Assembly (NCBI GenBank): GCA_035041965.1 | Contig: JAPYMA010000104.1 | Coordinates: 28,596 to 92,595 of the forward strand | Source of the DNA: Anisakis pegreffii | Taxonomy: Eukaryota > Nematoda > Chromadorea > Rhabditida > Anisakidae | Direction: 5' to 3' | Length of the DNA stretch: 64,000 bases | Part shown: one piece after another, positions 63,905-64,000 of the stretch | Layout of the letters: each line of letters opens with the position of its first letter | Position numbering within the stretch: position 1 is the stretch's first letter | Notes under the pieces: generated by a model | The model's database searches: none | What the model was told of the DNA's origin: nothing | The model's input: only the letters and a program-made list of their open reading frames with translations | Position numbers and translations under genes: made by a program

Positions 63905-64000
63905 GGTAAGGCGCACGAAAACGTGAAAGCGTTTCACGCCGATAAAATGGTGAAAACGGCAGCGAACACCTAAATTTGAAAAATTGAATCTTGAAGTGAT
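63905..64000. other. Single-copy DNA right of the palindrome
   Basis: 96 bp with no match to the left flank. Contains CGTGAAAGCGTTTCACG, a small imperfect palindrome. Too short to annotate further. Confidence 0.6.

Overview
The window is AT-rich eukaryotic DNA that reads like a nematode nuclear genome. Genes are split into short exons (about 26-250 bp) by mostly small introns with TTTCAG- or TTTAAG-type acceptors and GTTTGT, GTAAGT or GTGAGT donors. Several first exons have an acceptor-like site just upstream of the ATG, as expected for spliced-leader trans-splicing. The recognisable proteins are metazoan: an inversin-type ankyrin/IQ protein (MLT-4-like), a CHIC-family membrane-associated protein, and an SGSM/RUTBC-type RUN-domain protein. 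There are no bacterial features.

The dominant structure is a giant inverted repeat. Bases 23598-43745 recur as the reverse complement at 43795-63904, so two arms of about 20.1 kb flank a 49-bp spacer. Everything in the left arm is present again, mirrored, in the right arm. The arms are nearly but not exactly identical. They differ by scattered substitutions, several 1-13 bp indels, and one tight cluster of about 11 substitutions in about 140 bp (near 39055-39190 and 48350-48485). Bases 1-23597 and 63905-64000 are single copy here.

Single-copy left flank: a possible signal-peptide exon at the left edge (minus, 4-132); a RUN-domain SGSM/TBC-8-like gene (minus, 6910-10037, eight exons rebuilt); a possible nuclear-receptor ligand-domain exon (minus, 11587-11814); a possible secreted-protein first exon (plus, 13892); long gene-poor stretches; and a complete three-exon CHIC-family gene (plus, 21544-22905) ending about 0.7 kb before the palindrome.

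Palindrome contents, left copy and then mirror: the ankyrin/IQ gene (minus 28525-34785; plus 52746-58989; 16 exons, 861 aa, both copies open); a foldback MITE in its upstream region; a small conserved ORF; an ORF that an indel shortens in one arm; a hAT-like GC-rich MITE with an 8-bp target duplication; a short secreted-protein candidate; and an unrecognised six-exon secreted protein whose two copies converge tail-to-tail on the axis (plus 41322-43601; minus 43939-46218).

The main open question is whether the palindrome is a real chromosomal inverted duplication or a fold-back join of two haplotypes in the assembly. The sequence alone cannot decide. The arm divergence rules out a simple read-through of a single molecule. 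The short nested inverted repeats at the axis fit a template-switch or fold-back origin.
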